Shown one piece after another: positions 1-8,431 of a DNA stretch of 64,000 nt (position 1 is the stretch's first letter; each line of letters starts with the position of its first letter). The notes beneath the pieces are model-generated. The model had not been told where the DNA came from. It made no database searches and saw only the letters and a program-made list of their open reading frames with translations. The stretch is from contig CAVGIJ010000007.1 of the NCBI GenBank assembly GCA_963629305.1, positions 1 through 64,000 on the forward strand. Reading direction: 5' to 3'. The DNA is from UBA1227 sp963629305 (GTDB taxonomy: Bacteria > Bacillota > Clostridia > Oscillospirales > Acutalibacteraceae). The translations under genes and the position numbers were made by a program.

Positions 1-151
1 TGTCAACACCTAATTTGCAACAAATTTTTATTTTGTGACGCGCCTCCGGGTGTTTCTTTCATTCGACCATATTGTCTTCCAAATATATATGTAATTATAA
101 AAAACACAAAATCTTGCATTGTGCATAATGCCCTATTGTTTTTTTGACAAA

Positions 152-173
152 TTTTACGTAAACTTTACATAAA
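152..173 (+). promoter_or_regulatory. PHO-box-like direct repeat upstream of the response regulator
   Basis: Two adjacent 11-bp units, TTTTACGTAAA and CTTTACATAAA, lie about 100 bases before the response regulator start. The 11-bp period is typical of PhoB/PhoP-type operators. The same arrangement occurs in front of the Na/Pi transporter at 2347-2368. A TAAATT at 184-189 could be a -10 element, with the repeat taking the place of a -35. I infer autoregulation. The rest of 1-276 is AT-rich and shows no gene. Confidence 0.6.
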
Positions 174-276
174 AACGGTATCGTAAATTACATATGTATT
201 TTATTATTTTGTTGTAAAAAACAATTAGGACTGAATATTGCGAACATTCAAACAATACTTGCAGGAGAAATGAATT

Positions 277-951
277 ATGATTTTTTGTGTTGAAGACGAT
301 CAGGGTATACGTGACCTTATGATATACACCTTAGGTGTTGCAGGATTTGAAGCAAAAGGATTTGCCGAATCAACCGAGTTTTGGAACACAATTGCAGATA
401 CATCGCCGGACCTGATTATTCTTGACATAATGCTCCCCGGCGAGGACGGTATATCAATACTAAAAAAACTCAAAACAAAAAAATCAACTGAAGACATTCC
501 CGTAATAATGGCAACGGCAAAGGGTGCCGAATACGACAAGGTTATCGGACTTGATCTCGGCGCTGACGACTACCTGGTAAAACCGTTCGGAATGATGGAA
601 ATGGTATCAAGAGTTAAGGCGGTTCTTCGCAGAACAAAAAAGAATACCTCTCCGACATTACTCACTGTCGGAGATATAAGAATGAATACAGACGAACACG
701 TTGTTTTCTCAGATAATAATAAGGTGCAACTCACCCTCAAAGAGTATGAATTGCTCAACCTATTTATGGAAAATGTCGGGATAGTATTTACACGTGAAAA
801 GCTCCTCCAAAAAATCTGGGGAGATGAATTTATCGGTGAGACGAGAACCGTAGATGTGCACATCGGCACTTTGAGAACAAAACTCGGCAAGTGCGGAAAT
901 TATATTGAGACAGTCCGCGGAGTCGGATACAGAATGGAGACGCAAAAATGA
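277..951 (+). CDS. OmpR/PhoB-family response regulator (phosphate-type)
   Basis: A 224-residue two-domain response regulator. The receiver domain (about 1-115) has the acidic pair at D7/D8, the phospho-acceptor D50 in LIILDIMLPGEDG, T80 and K102 in the VKPFG motif. The winged-helix output domain (about 128-222) carries the RTVDVHIGTLRTKLG recognition region and the C-terminal ETVRGVGYRM. The N-terminus is a few residues shorter than usual (MIFCVEDD). The ATG at 277 follows AGGAG at a good distance. It overlaps the downstream kinase by four bases (ATGA), so the two form one operon. The PHO-like repeats here and before the Na/Pi transporter suggest that it senses phosphate status together with that kinase; this is inferred. 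Confidence 0.93.
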   Translation: MIFCVEDDQGIRDLMIYTLGVAGFEAKGFAESTEFWNTIADTSPDLIILDIMLPGEDGISILKKLKTKKSTEDIPVIMATAKGAEYDKVIGLDLGADDYLVKPFGMMEMVSRVKAVLRRTKKNTSPTLLTVGDIRMNTDEHVVFSDNNKVQLTLKEYELLNLFMENVGIVFTREKLLQKIWGDEFIGETRTVDVHIGTLRTKLGKCGNYIETVRGVGYRMETQK

Positions 952-2309
952 CAAAAAAAATATTCAGGTCAATATGCGTAGTTACTATCGTTGTCCTTCT
1001 CTCCTCACTCATACTTTTCTTCGGTGTTTTGTATAACTACTTTACCGATGAACAGATGGATCAGTTGAAAAGTCAAACACAGCTTGCGGCAAAAGGCGTA
1101 ACAGACGAAGGAAAAAAATATCTCAAAGGACTGGATACCGAAGAATACCGCATAACGTGGATTGACAGCGATGGTACCGTGCTTTTTGACAGCAAAGCAA
1201 ACACAGACGAAATGGAAAATCACCTTAAGCGCGAGGAAATAAAGTCTGCGATTGAAAACGGAACCGGTGAAAGTTCCAGGTACTCAACAACGCTTATGGA
1301 AAAGCAGCTTTATTATGCGCAAAAGCTTGACAACGGTTCTGTAATCCGTCTTTCAATAAACCAATACACCTGGTGGAGGCTTGCATTCGCGATGATGACA
1401 CCAATCCTAATCATTGCAGCGATTGCTTTCGGGCTCTCTCTTTATCTCGCATATGAACTTTCTAACAAAATTGTTGCTCCGCTTAACGATTTGGATCTTG
1501 ACCATCCCGAAAAGAACAAAACATATGATGAAATAAAACCGCTTCTGATAAAAATTGAGGCTCAGCAAAGACTTCTTAATCAACAAAACAAACAGCTGCT
1601 CAGCGACATCTCCGAAAAAGAAAAGACCGAACAGATAAGGAAAGAGTTTACCGCCAATGTATCCCACGAACTCAAAACACCTCTTCAAAGTATTTCGGGG
1701 TGTGCGGAACTTCTGTCAAACGGAATGGTAAAAGCGGAGGATGTACCGAAATTTTCACAGCAGATATACAGTGAATCGAAACGAATGATTTCACTTGTTG
1801 ACGACATAATCGGTCTCTCAAGACTTGATGAGGGCGCACGTGATATGAACCGTGAAAAAACCGATCTTTTCACTATAGCGACGGATGTTGTTGACAGGCT
1901 TATTCCGATTGCAAACAATGCGGGTGTCACCATAAATGTAAATGGTGAAAAGGCAGAACTCATTGCCATCCCCTCCCTACTCAATGAAATTGTATATAAC
2001 CTTTGTGACAATGCAATAAAGTACAACAAAAAAGACGGTCGTGTAGATGTAACCGTTACAAATAATGAAAAAGATGTTACATTGGTTGTTTCAGACGACG
2101 GCATCGGTATTCCGCTTGAACAGCAGGAACGAATATTTGAACGTTTTTACAGAGTTGATAAAAGTCACTCGAAAGAAGTCGGTGGAACCGGTCTCGGTCT
2201 TTCAATTGTAAAACATGCAGTCAGCCTTCACAGCGGTAAAATCCAGTTGCAAAGCCGGCTTGACGCAGGAACAAAAATTACAATCACTTTCCCGAAAAAA
2301 GTCAATTGA
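948..2309 (+). CDS. PhoR-type membrane sensor histidine kinase
   Basis: A 453-residue kinase. It has a transmembrane segment at about 7-28, an extracytoplasmic sensor region of about 115 residues, a second membrane segment at about 146-168, then a HisKA domain with phospho-acceptor H240 in NVSHELKTPLQ. The HATPase domain has the N box NLCDNAIKYN, the G1 box DDGIGIP, FERFYRVD and the G2 box GGTGLGLSIVKH. The start overlaps the response regulator stop by four bases, so the products are a cognate pair. No PAS domain is obvious and any HAMP-like linker is short. Autophosphorylation and transfer to D50 of the partner are expected from the family; the phosphate ligand is inferred from the neighbouring Na/Pi gene. 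Confidence 0.93.
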   Translation: MTKKIFRSICVVTIVVLLSSLILFFGVLYNYFTDEQMDQLKSQTQLAAKGVTDEGKKYLKGLDTEEYRITWIDSDGTVLFDSKANTDEMENHLKREEIKSAIENGTGESSRYSTTLMEKQLYYAQKLDNGSVIRLSINQYTWWRLAFAMMTPILIIAAIAFGLSLYLAYELSNKIVAPLNDLDLDHPEKNKTYDEIKPLLIKIEAQQRLLNQQNKQLLSDISEKEKTEQIRKEFTANVSHELKTPLQSISGCAELLSNGMVKAEDVPKFSQQIYSESKRMISLVDDIIGLSRLDEGARDMNREKTDLFTIATDVVDRLIPIANNAGVTINVNGEKAELIAIPSLLNEIVYNLCDNAIKYNKKDGRVDVTVTNNEKDVTLVVSDDGIGIPLEQQERIFERFYRVDKSHSKEVGGTGLGLSIVKHAVSLHSGKIQLQSRLDAGTKITITFPKKVN

Positions 2310-2346
2310 CCGTTACCCATTGAACCTCTGGTGATAACAAAATTGA

Positions 2347-2368
2347 TTTTACATAGATTTTACATAAG
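2347..2368 (+). promoter_or_regulatory. PHO-box-like direct repeat upstream of the Na/Pi cotransporter
   Basis: Two consecutive 11-mers, TTTTACATAGA and TTTTACATAAG, match those at 152-173. A further related stretch, TTTTATATAAA, lies at 2381-2391, one base out of phase, and includes a possible -10. The site is in the 139-bp gap between the kinase stop and the transporter, so the transporter probably has its own promoter controlled by the upstream response regulator. Confidence 0.6.
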
Positions 2369-2460
2369 TCCCGTAATTAATTTTATATAAAAATGATATA
2401 TTTTACAAAGCGCATACCAATGTGTATAAATGTATATTTAATTGATTTGTGGGGACGGTG

Positions 2461-4212
2461 TTGATTTTGACAATATTTGATTTTCTGACCCTTATTGGAG
2501 GCTTATGCCTCTTCCTCTTCGGAATGAATGTGATGGGTCAGTCGCTTGAGAGAAGAGCCGGAAATAAGCTCAGTATGCTCCTTGAAAAAATGACAACCAA
2601 AAAATTCGCAGGGTTTTTAACGGGCCTCTGCGTTACCGGTATCATTCAGAGTTCATCCGCAACGACTGTAATGGTTGTCGGATTTGTAAACTCAGGACTT
2701 ATGACACTTAAGCAGGCGATCAATGTAATAATGGGTGCAAACGTCGGAACTACGGTTACAAGCTGGATACTTTCACTCGGAGGTATAAGCGGCGAAAGCA
2801 TATGGGTAAAAATGCTCAAGCCATCCTCCTTTACTCCCATACTTGCTCTTATCGGAATCATTCTCTATATGTTCTGTAAGGACACAAAGAAAAAGGATAC
2901 CGGCTCAATTTTACTCGGATTTGCAACACTCATGTTCGGAATGGATACCATGTCAAGTGCCGTGTCCGGTCTTGCCGATGTACCGCAATTCCGCCAAATG
3001 TTTCTAATGTTTAAAAATCCTCTTCTCGGAATCCTCGTCGGTGCAGGACTCACGGCAATCATACAGTCAAGCTCCGCATCGGTCGGAATACTCCAGGCAC
3101 TCGCCTTAACGGGACAGGTATCGTACGGTGCGGCAATTCCGATAATCATGGGACAGAATATCGGAACCTGTATAACCGCTATACTCTCATCAATAGGCGC
3201 AAATAAGAACGCCAAGAGAGCGGCTTTTGTTCATCTTTCATTCAATGTTATCGGCTCCGCAATTATGATAACCGTTTATTGCATTGTAAGGGCAATATTT
3301 GCTCCCGCAATACTCGACGAAGCGACAGGCCTTGTGGGAATTGCCGTATGCCATTCAATGTTCAACATTGTTTGCGTTACTATCCTTATGCCTTTCTCCT
3401 CTCTCCTTGAAAAGCTTGCGATGAAATTTATAAAAGACACAGATGAGCCGGAAGAGAAAGTCGAACTTGATGAGCGTTTACTCGCAACTCCCCCACTCGC
3501 TCTTGAGCAATGTAAAAACGTCATAGAAAAAATGGCAAAAAAATCTCAAAATTCAATGAGAAACGCTCTATCCCTCATGGATAACTATGACGAAAAGATT
3601 ATTGAAAAGGTCAAACACGACGAAAATTCGACCGACCGTTATGAAGATATTCTCGGCACATATCTTATAAAACTCAGTTCTAACCAGTTAAATGACGACG
3701 ACAGTGAAAGAGCGGCAATGTATCTCAAGGTCATAGGTGATTTTGAACGTATTGCGGATCACAGCGTCAACATATGTGAGTCAGCACAAGAAATGCACGA
3801 AAAAGGTTTAAGCTTTATCGATAAAACGAAGAAAGATTTTGATGTGCTTTCATCAGCCGTACAGGATATCATCAAAAAATCTACCGACGCATTCATAAAC
3901 GATGACGTTCATAAAGCAATAGAAGTAGAGCCTCTTGAGGAGGTCATTGATAACCTCAAAGAAACCATGAGAACACGTCACATAAAACATATGCAAAGCG
4001 GAGATTTTGATATTGGCATAGGATACATCTGGTCAGATCTGCTTACCAATCTTGAACGTGTATCCGACCACTGTTCAAATGTGGCCGGCTGTGTTATAGA
4101 TTCATCCGATCATACGCTGAATGTCCATGAAACTCTTCGCGAGGCAAAATCAAGAAGCAAAGAATTTACGGATATGTACAGACAGTATCAACAAGCCTAC
4201 TCACTCACTTAA
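2461..4212 (+). CDS. Na/Pi cotransporter family protein with C-terminal PhoU-like domain
   Basis: About 583 residues. The N-terminal half is a NptA/PNaS-type sodium:phosphate cotransporter with two inverted membrane repeats, each holding the family QSSSA motif (IIQSSSATTVMVV and IIQSSSASVGIL). Residues from about 350 to 560 are soluble, helical and PhoU-like (YLKVIGDFERIADHSVNICE, LERVSDHCSNVAG), the usual partner domain in bacterial NptA proteins. The start is uncertain: GGGG at 2451-2454 best supports TTG 2461, but GTG 2449 and TTG 2467 are in frame. It lies behind the phosphate two-component system and a PHO-like repeat and ends at a strong terminator, so it is probably induced on phosphate limitation. 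Confidence 0.92.
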   Translation: MILTIFDFLTLIGGLCLFLFGMNVMGQSLERRAGNKLSMLLEKMTTKKFAGFLTGLCVTGIIQSSSATTVMVVGFVNSGLMTLKQAINVIMGANVGTTVTSWILSLGGISGESIWVKMLKPSSFTPILALIGIILYMFCKDTKKKDTGSILLGFATLMFGMDTMSSAVSGLADVPQFRQMFLMFKNPLLGILVGAGLTAIIQSSSASVGILQALALTGQVSYGAAIPIIMGQNIGTCITAILSSIGANKNAKRAAFVHLSFNVIGSAIMITVYCIVRAIFAPAILDEATGLVGIAVCHSMFNIVCVTILMPFSSLLEKLAMKFIKDTDEPEEKVELDERLLATPPLALEQCKNVIEKMAKKSQNSMRNALSLMDNYDEKIIEKVKHDENSTDRYEDILGTYLIKLSSNQLNDDDSERAAMYLKVIGDFERIADHSVNICESAQEMHEKGLSFIDKTKKDFDVLSSAVQDIIKKSTDAFINDDVHKAIEVEPLEEVIDNLKETMRTRHIKHMQSGDFDIGIGYIWSDLLTNLERVSDHCSNVAGCVIDSSDHTLNVHETLREAKSRSKEFTDMYRQYQQAYSLT

Positions 4213-4225
4213 ATATATAAAAAGG

Positions 4226-4264
4226 ACGAGCCCCGAGTAATCAATTATGATGCTCGGGGCTCGT
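4226..4264 (+). terminator. Strong hairpin after the Na/Pi transporter
   Basis: A perfect 12-bp stem, ACGAGCCCCGAG with CTCGGGGCTCGT, encloses a 15-base loop. It lies 13 bases past the transporter stop and only a moderate T-rich run follows. It separates the + strand operon from the convergent tRNA-Leu. Confidence 0.8.
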
Positions 4265-4282
4265 TCTGTACTTTATTAACTT

Positions 4283-4369
4283 TGGTGCCGGTGGCGGGGG
4301 TCGAACCCGCACGGTGTTGCCACCAACGGATTTTGAGTCCGTCTCGTCTGCCAATTCCAACACACCGGC
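4283..4369 (-). tRNA. tRNA-Leu (anticodon CAA)
   Basis: On the minus strand an 87-nt class II tRNA folds with acceptor GCCGGTG/CACCGGC, an encoded 3' CCA, and anticodon arm ACGGA-CTCAAAA-TCCGT, giving anticodon CAA at 4333-4335. The extra arm (TGGTGGCAACACC region) is long, as in leucine tRNAs, and the T arm GCGGGTTCGACCCCCGC is intact. It decodes UUG. Confidence 0.96.
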
Positions 4370-4388
4370 ATATTTATACAACTCGATA

Positions 4389-4417
4389 ATTATACTTTAT
4401 AGTTTTAAAAAAATCAA
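4389..4417 (-). promoter_or_regulatory. Promoter of tRNA-Leu(CAA)
   Basis: A -35 TTGATT (4412-4417) and a consensus -10 TATAAT (4389-4394) are separated by 17 bp, with the tRNA 5' end 20 bases further. The -35 overlaps the stem base and T-run of the symporter terminator, so the two signals share bases. Confidence 0.7.
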
Positions 4418-4455
4418 GGGCAGATGATCCTTAATCGAACAAATCCTCTGCCCTT
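4416..4455 (-). terminator. Terminator of the sodium symporter gene
   Basis: On the minus strand the stem AAGGGCAGA/TCTGCCCTT is followed by GATTTTTTTAAAA, a good intrinsic terminator about 20 bases after the symporter stop codon. Confidence 0.8.
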
Positions 4456-4473
4456 TATTTAATTTAATTTTCT

Positions 4474-5895
4474 TTAACCGAGGAACTTAAATACGCCAAA
4501 GCTGTTGAGAAGTATAATGAGGAGAAGAATCGGTGAAACATACTTTGTCATAACAATGTATATACCTTTACGTGGGAATTTCTCTCCGTTTGTCTGTACT
4601 TCCTCAAGGACTTTATCCGTACCGAGTACATAACCGGCAACAATACAGGTAAATATAGCAACAATCGGCATAAGGAAGTTATTTGTAAACCAGTCAAGTA
4701 TGTCGAGAAGCTGTCCGCCGGAAACAGATGCAAATGTTGCACTGAAGAAGAGTTTGTTATAACCAAGGCAAACAAGAAGTCCTATAATAACAGCCATTAC
4801 CGTAGAAATAATTACTGCCGTATGACGACTCTTTCCGAACTTATCTATAATAACAGATGCAACTGCTTCCATTATTGAGATACAGCTCGTGAGAGCGGCA
4901 AAAATTACAAGAATAAAGAAAAGTGCTCCTATTACATTGCCGAAAGGTCCCATTGCATCAAATACCTGCGGAAGCGATATAAACATAAGTGATGGTCCTG
5001 CAGCTGAAAGTCCGTCCTGTCCAAGGAAGCAGAATACCGTCGGAACCATGATCACACCTGCAAGGAATGCAACGCCGGTATCACAAAATTCTATCTGATT
5101 TATTGATTTCGGCATAGATGAATCTTTCTTCATATATGAGCCGTATGTAATCATGATACCCATAGCAAGCGACAGAGAATAGAACATCTGACCCATAGCA
5201 TCAAGTACAACCGACAGGAATTTAGTTACCGTCATTCCCTCAAAATTCGGAATAAGGTAGATCTTAAGTCCATCAATTGCCGTACGTCCCGAATCGGGAT
5301 CTTTAAGTGTAAGAGAATAACCGGCAATAAAAATAACAATCAAAAACAAAGCCGGCATGAGGATCTTTGATACACGCTCAATTCCATTATCAACTCCGAA
5401 ATAAACAATTACGGAAGTTGCGAGAAGGAATAATAAAAACCAAAATATAGGCTGCCATGAAACAGCACCGGTAGTATCAAGGCCTATTGCTTGATAAAAG
5501 AAACCGCCGTTTGGATCAACAGCGTCTGAGCCATGACCGGTAATGTATGTAAACGCATACTTACATACCCATCCGCCGATTACAGAATAATAAGGAAGAA
5601 TGAGCGCGGGAACTATAACTGCTCCCCAACCTACAAAACTCCACCTCTTACTTATCTCCGCAAAAGCACTTACCGGGCTTTTCTGAGTTTTACGTCCTAT
5701 TGCAATCTCTGTTGTCATAAGTGCAAAACCGAAGGTAAGTACAAGAACGAGGTAAATTACAAGGAATAATCCGCCCCCGTCTTTTGCTGCAAGATATGGA
5801 AATCTCCAAAGATTTCCGAGTCCGACAGCCGATCCTGCAGCCGCAAGAACAAATCCAATGCTGCTGGTGAAGCCACCTCTTTTGTTTTCAGACAA
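4474..5895 (-). CDS. Sodium-dependent transporter, neurotransmitter:sodium symporter (NSS/SNF) family
   Basis: A 473-residue integral membrane protein with about 11-12 helices. The N-terminus has the NSS signature around residue 20 (GSAVGLGNLWRFPYLAAKDGG), which holds the sodium sites and substrate-facing helix 1 of LeuT-fold transporters. Bacterial members usually carry amino acids. The start is TTG at 5895, since the nearby ATG is out of frame, with AGGAGA eight bases before it. The gene is single, ends at its own terminator, and has no recognisable substrate clue apart from the aminotransferase upstream on the same strand. Amino-acid uptake is a family-level inference. Confidence 0.93.
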   Translation of the reverse strand: MSENKRGGFTSSIGFVLAAAGSAVGLGNLWRFPYLAAKDGGGLFLVIYLVLVLTFGFALMTTEIAIGRKTQKSPVSAFAEISKRWSFVGWGAVIVPALILPYYSVIGGWVCKYAFTYITGHGSDAVDPNGGFFYQAIGLDTTGAVSWQPIFWFLLFLLATSVIVYFGVDNGIERVSKILMPALFLIVIFIAGYSLTLKDPDSGRTAIDGLKIYLIPNFEGMTVTKFLSVVLDAMGQMFYSLSLAMGIMITYGSYMKKDSSMPKSINQIEFCDTGVAFLAGVIMVPTVFCFLGQDGLSAAGPSLMFISLPQVFDAMGPFGNVIGALFFILVIFAALTSCISIMEAVASVIIDKFGKSRHTAVIISTVMAVIIGLLVCLGYNKLFFSATFASVSGGQLLDILDWFTNNFLMPIVAIFTCIVAGYVLGTDKVLEEVQTNGEKFPRKGIYIVMTKYVSPILLLIILLNSFGVFKFLG

Positions 5896-5971
5896 TTTTC
5901 ATCTCTCCTAACCTCAAATAAAATTATCTCGCCGTAAAATACAACTAAGTAAATACAGTCAAGTGATTATA

Positions 5972-7189
5972 CTATTTCTGTGAGTAATTTGCAAGAAAAT
6001 CTGAAAGTCTTTCCGTTGCAGTCTTAAGAGTGCGCATTTCCGGAAGGTATACCACCCTGAAATGATCAGGATCCTTCCAATTGAGAGCCGATCCCTGAAG
6101 GATAAGCACCTTCTTTTCTTTAAGAAGATCAAGTGCAAATTGCTCATCATCTTTTATCGGAATTTTCTTAAGATCAATTTTCGGGAAGATATAGAATGCT
6201 GCCTTCGGTTTCTTTGTCGAAACTCCCGGGATATCATTAAGAGCTTTATAGATAAATTCACGCTGCTCATAAATTCTTCCGCCGGGAAGAAGCAGTTCAT
6301 CAATACTTTGATAGCCGCCGAGTGCGGTTTGAATTATTTTTTGTCCCGGAACATTGGAGCAAAGTCTCATACTTGAAAGAAGGTTCAAACCGGTTATATA
6401 TCCCTTTGCCCTGCTCTTATCTCCCGACAAACACATCCAACCCACTCTGAATCCTGCAATTCTATGTGACTTGGAAAGCCCGTTAAAGTTTACCATAAAC
6501 AAATCCGGAGCGAGAGAGGAAATAGCTACATGCTCCTCACCGTCCATAACAAGACGGTCATATATTTCATCGGCAAAAATAACAAGGTCTTTTTCGCGTG
6601 CAACATCCACAATTTGCTGCAAAACTTCTTTCGGATAAAGCGCCCCTGTAGGGTTATTAGGGTTGATTACAACTATTCCTTTTGTCTTTGGCGTAATCTT
6701 TTTTTTGATATCTTCAATATCCGGATACCAATCAGATTCTTCATCGCAGATATAATGTACAGGTGTTCCGCCCGCAAGTTTGATTGATGCCGTCCAAAGA
6801 GGATAATCAGGCATTGGAACCAGCATCTCATCGCCGTCATCAAGGAAGCCCTGCATTGCCATTGTGATGAGCTCTGATACGCCGTTGCCTGTGTATATGT
6901 CGTTTATACCGACATTCGGAATATGCTTTAACTGGCAATATTGCATGATAGCCTTTCTTGCGGAAAATATACCCTTTGAGTCCGAATATCCTTCCGACTC
7001 ACGGAGGTTGTAAATCATATCTACTATGATTTCATCCGGTGCCATAAACTTAAAGGGTGCCGGATTTCCTATATTGAGTTTTATGATGTCTATTCCGCTT
7101 TCAATCATCTCATTTGCGGTATCAAGGACAGGTCCGCGTACATCGTAACAAACCCCGTTAAGTTTACTTGATTTATCAAAATTTTTCAT
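5972..7189 (-). CDS. Class I/II aminotransferase, alanine-transaminase-like
   Basis: A PLP-dependent aminotransferase of about 405 residues that most resembles AlaA-type alanine transaminases. Visible motifs are the N-terminal KLNIGNPAPF, the GYSDSKG loop, NPNNPTGALYP, the aspartate motif FADEIYDRL and the PLP lysine in NGLSKSHRIAGFRVGW (about residue 240). ATG 7189 is preferred over the in-frame GTG 7201, because GAGGTG (7198-7203) works as its ribosome binding site. A terminator hairpin sits only about 10 bases upstream of that site, so transcription must start very close or read through. Glutamate:pyruvate transamination is likely, but related 2-oxo acid substrates cannot be excluded. Confidence 0.9.
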   Translation of the reverse strand: MKNFDKSSKLNGVCYDVRGPVLDTANEMIESGIDIIKLNIGNPAPFKFMAPDEIIVDMIYNLRESEGYSDSKGIFSARKAIMQYCQLKHIPNVGINDIYTGNGVSELITMAMQGFLDDGDEMLVPMPDYPLWTASIKLAGGTPVHYICDEESDWYPDIEDIKKKITPKTKGIVVINPNNPTGALYPKEVLQQIVDVAREKDLVIFADEIYDRLVMDGEEHVAISSLAPDLFMVNFNGLSKSHRIAGFRVGWMCLSGDKSRAKGYITGLNLLSSMRLCSNVPGQKIIQTALGGYQSIDELLLPGGRIYEQREFIYKALNDIPGVSTKKPKAAFYIFPKIDLKKIPIKDDEQFALDLLKEKKVLILQGSALNWKDPDHFRVVYLPEMRTLKTATERLSDFLANYSQK

Positions 7190-7213
7190 TGTTTTATTCA
7201 CCTCAAAAGAAAA

Positions 7214-7233
7214 CGCCCGGCACTTACCGAGCG
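7214..7233 (-). terminator. Hairpin between the unrecognised gene and the aminotransferase
   Basis: Minus-strand stem CGCTCGG/CCGGGCG with a 6-base loop, followed by TTTTCTTTT. It lies 18 bases after the upstream gene's stop and immediately before the aminotransferase ribosome binding site. Confidence 0.65.
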
Positions 7234-7251
7234 CTTCACAATAGTCAAAGA

Positions 7252-7728
7252 CTATGATTTTTTCTGAATCATATAAAAGACTCTGAGCCTTCCGGCAGAA
7301 AAAGAAACAGACATCGTATATACTGCTTTTTCATCCTGTTTTACGAAGTCACTTTTAATCTTCTTAAAATCTGATGCCAGTATCTTTTCGATAAAATCTG
7401 TTACTTCCGCCTCTTCAACTTCTGCAAACCACATTGTAAGCGTTGCTTCACCGGATTTCGACATTGAGCCGTTAAGGTCCGGCGCACTTTCCTGAATACC
7501 GCGTCCCGCGTATTTTGGGAATCCGGAGAAATCCGCGATAGAACCGATAAAATCATTTCCGACCTCTGTGTCGGGATTCACACAGGCATCAGAAACCTCG
7601 GTCTCTATTTGTTCTCTCTTTTTCCCCTCTGATACTGAGCGCTCAATAAGATCATCAACTTTATTTTTGATGAAATAGTCAACAGTCTTCGCGCTGTTTT
7701 CTTTATAAAGGCGTTCGGCAATATTCAT
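7252..7728 (-). CDS. Unrecognised 158-residue protein
   Basis: I do not recognise this family. The 158-residue product starts MNIAERLYKENSAKT, has no signal peptide or membrane helix, and is acidic and lysine-rich. The first 50 residues look helical. The second half (about 95-158) alternates charged and hydrophobic residues (TLTMWFAEVEEAEV, AVYTMSVSFSAGRLRVFYMIQ), as expected of a small beta-rich domain. The ATG follows a GGGGC-type site. It lies 47 bases after upp on the same strand and ends at a terminator, so it may be the last gene of the tsaE-tsaB-rpiB-upp transcript. Coding use and length support a real gene. Confidence 0.75.
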   Translation of the reverse strand: MNIAERLYKENSAKTVDYFIKNKVDDLIERSVSEGKKREQIETEVSDACVNPDTEVGNDFIGSIADFSGFPKYAGRGIQESAPDLNGSMSKSGEATLTMWFAEVEEAEVTDFIEKILASDFKKIKSDFVKQDEKAVYTMSVSFSAGRLRVFYMIQKKS

Positions 7729-7775
7729 TAAGGTTTAGCCCCTTTCATACGTCTTTAATGTTAAAATCGGTTAAC

Positions 7776-8405
7776 TTAGATGGTTCCGAAAATTCTGTCA
7801 CCTGCATCGCCGAGACCAGGAACAATGTATCCGTTCTCATTAAGATGATCATCAAGTGCGGCACAGTAAATGTCAACGTCAGGATGAGCTTCCTGAAGAG
7901 CCTTAAGTCCTTCCGGAGCAGCAATAATTCCCATAAACTTGATTGACTTCGGATGGAATTCCTTTATTTGGTTGATAGCATCAATAGCAGAACCGCCGGT
8001 TGCAAGCATTGGGTCAAGAACGATTACGTCTCTTTCTTCAATATCAAGAGGCATCTTGCAATAGTAACTTACAGGCTTGAGTGTTTCAGGATCTCTGTAA
8101 AGGCCGATATGTCCGACTTTTGCCGACGGAACAAGTGTATGAATACCGTCAACCATGCCAAGACCTGCACGGAGAATCGGAACTATAGCCATCTTCTTTC
8201 CATCAAGATCATGCTGCTTTGCAACAGCAACCGGAGTTTCAACCTCAATTTCCTTAAGAGGAAGATCTCTTGTAGCCTCATAGCACTCGAGCATAGCAAT
8301 TTCGCTTATAAGAGTACGGAACTCTTTACTGCCTGTGTTCTTGTTTCTGAGTATTGATAATTTGTGCTGAATAAGTGGATGATTTGTAATAACTACGTTT
8401 CCCAT
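7776..8405 (-). CDS. upp: Uracil phosphoribosyltransferase
   Basis: A 209-residue enzyme of full family length that makes UMP from uracil and PRPP in pyrimidine salvage. The PRPP-binding loop VIVLDPMLATGGSAIDA is intact near residues 127-143, as are PILRAGLGMVDG and the C-terminal uracil-binding YIVPGLGDAGDR. The ATG at 8405 follows GGAGG at six bases. It lies 26 bases after rpiB and is probably in one operon with it. Confidence 0.98.
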   Translation of the reverse strand: MGNVVITNHPLIQHKLSILRNKNTGSKEFRTLISEIAMLECYEATRDLPLKEIEVETPVAVAKQHDLDGKKMAIVPILRAGLGMVDGIHTLVPSAKVGHIGLYRDPETLKPVSYYCKMPLDIEERDVIVLDPMLATGGSAIDAINQIKEFHPKSIKFMGIIAAPEGLKALQEAHPDVDIYCAALDDHLNENGYIVPGLGDAGDRIFGTI

Positions 8406-8431
8406 GTTTTGCCTCCGAAATATATATTGGT

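Noticed and set aside
948..2309. Assignment of the first kinase as WalK/VicK
   Set aside because: No HAMP-PAS arrangement or WalHIJ neighbours; the PHO-like repeats and adjacent Na/Pi gene fit PhoR better.
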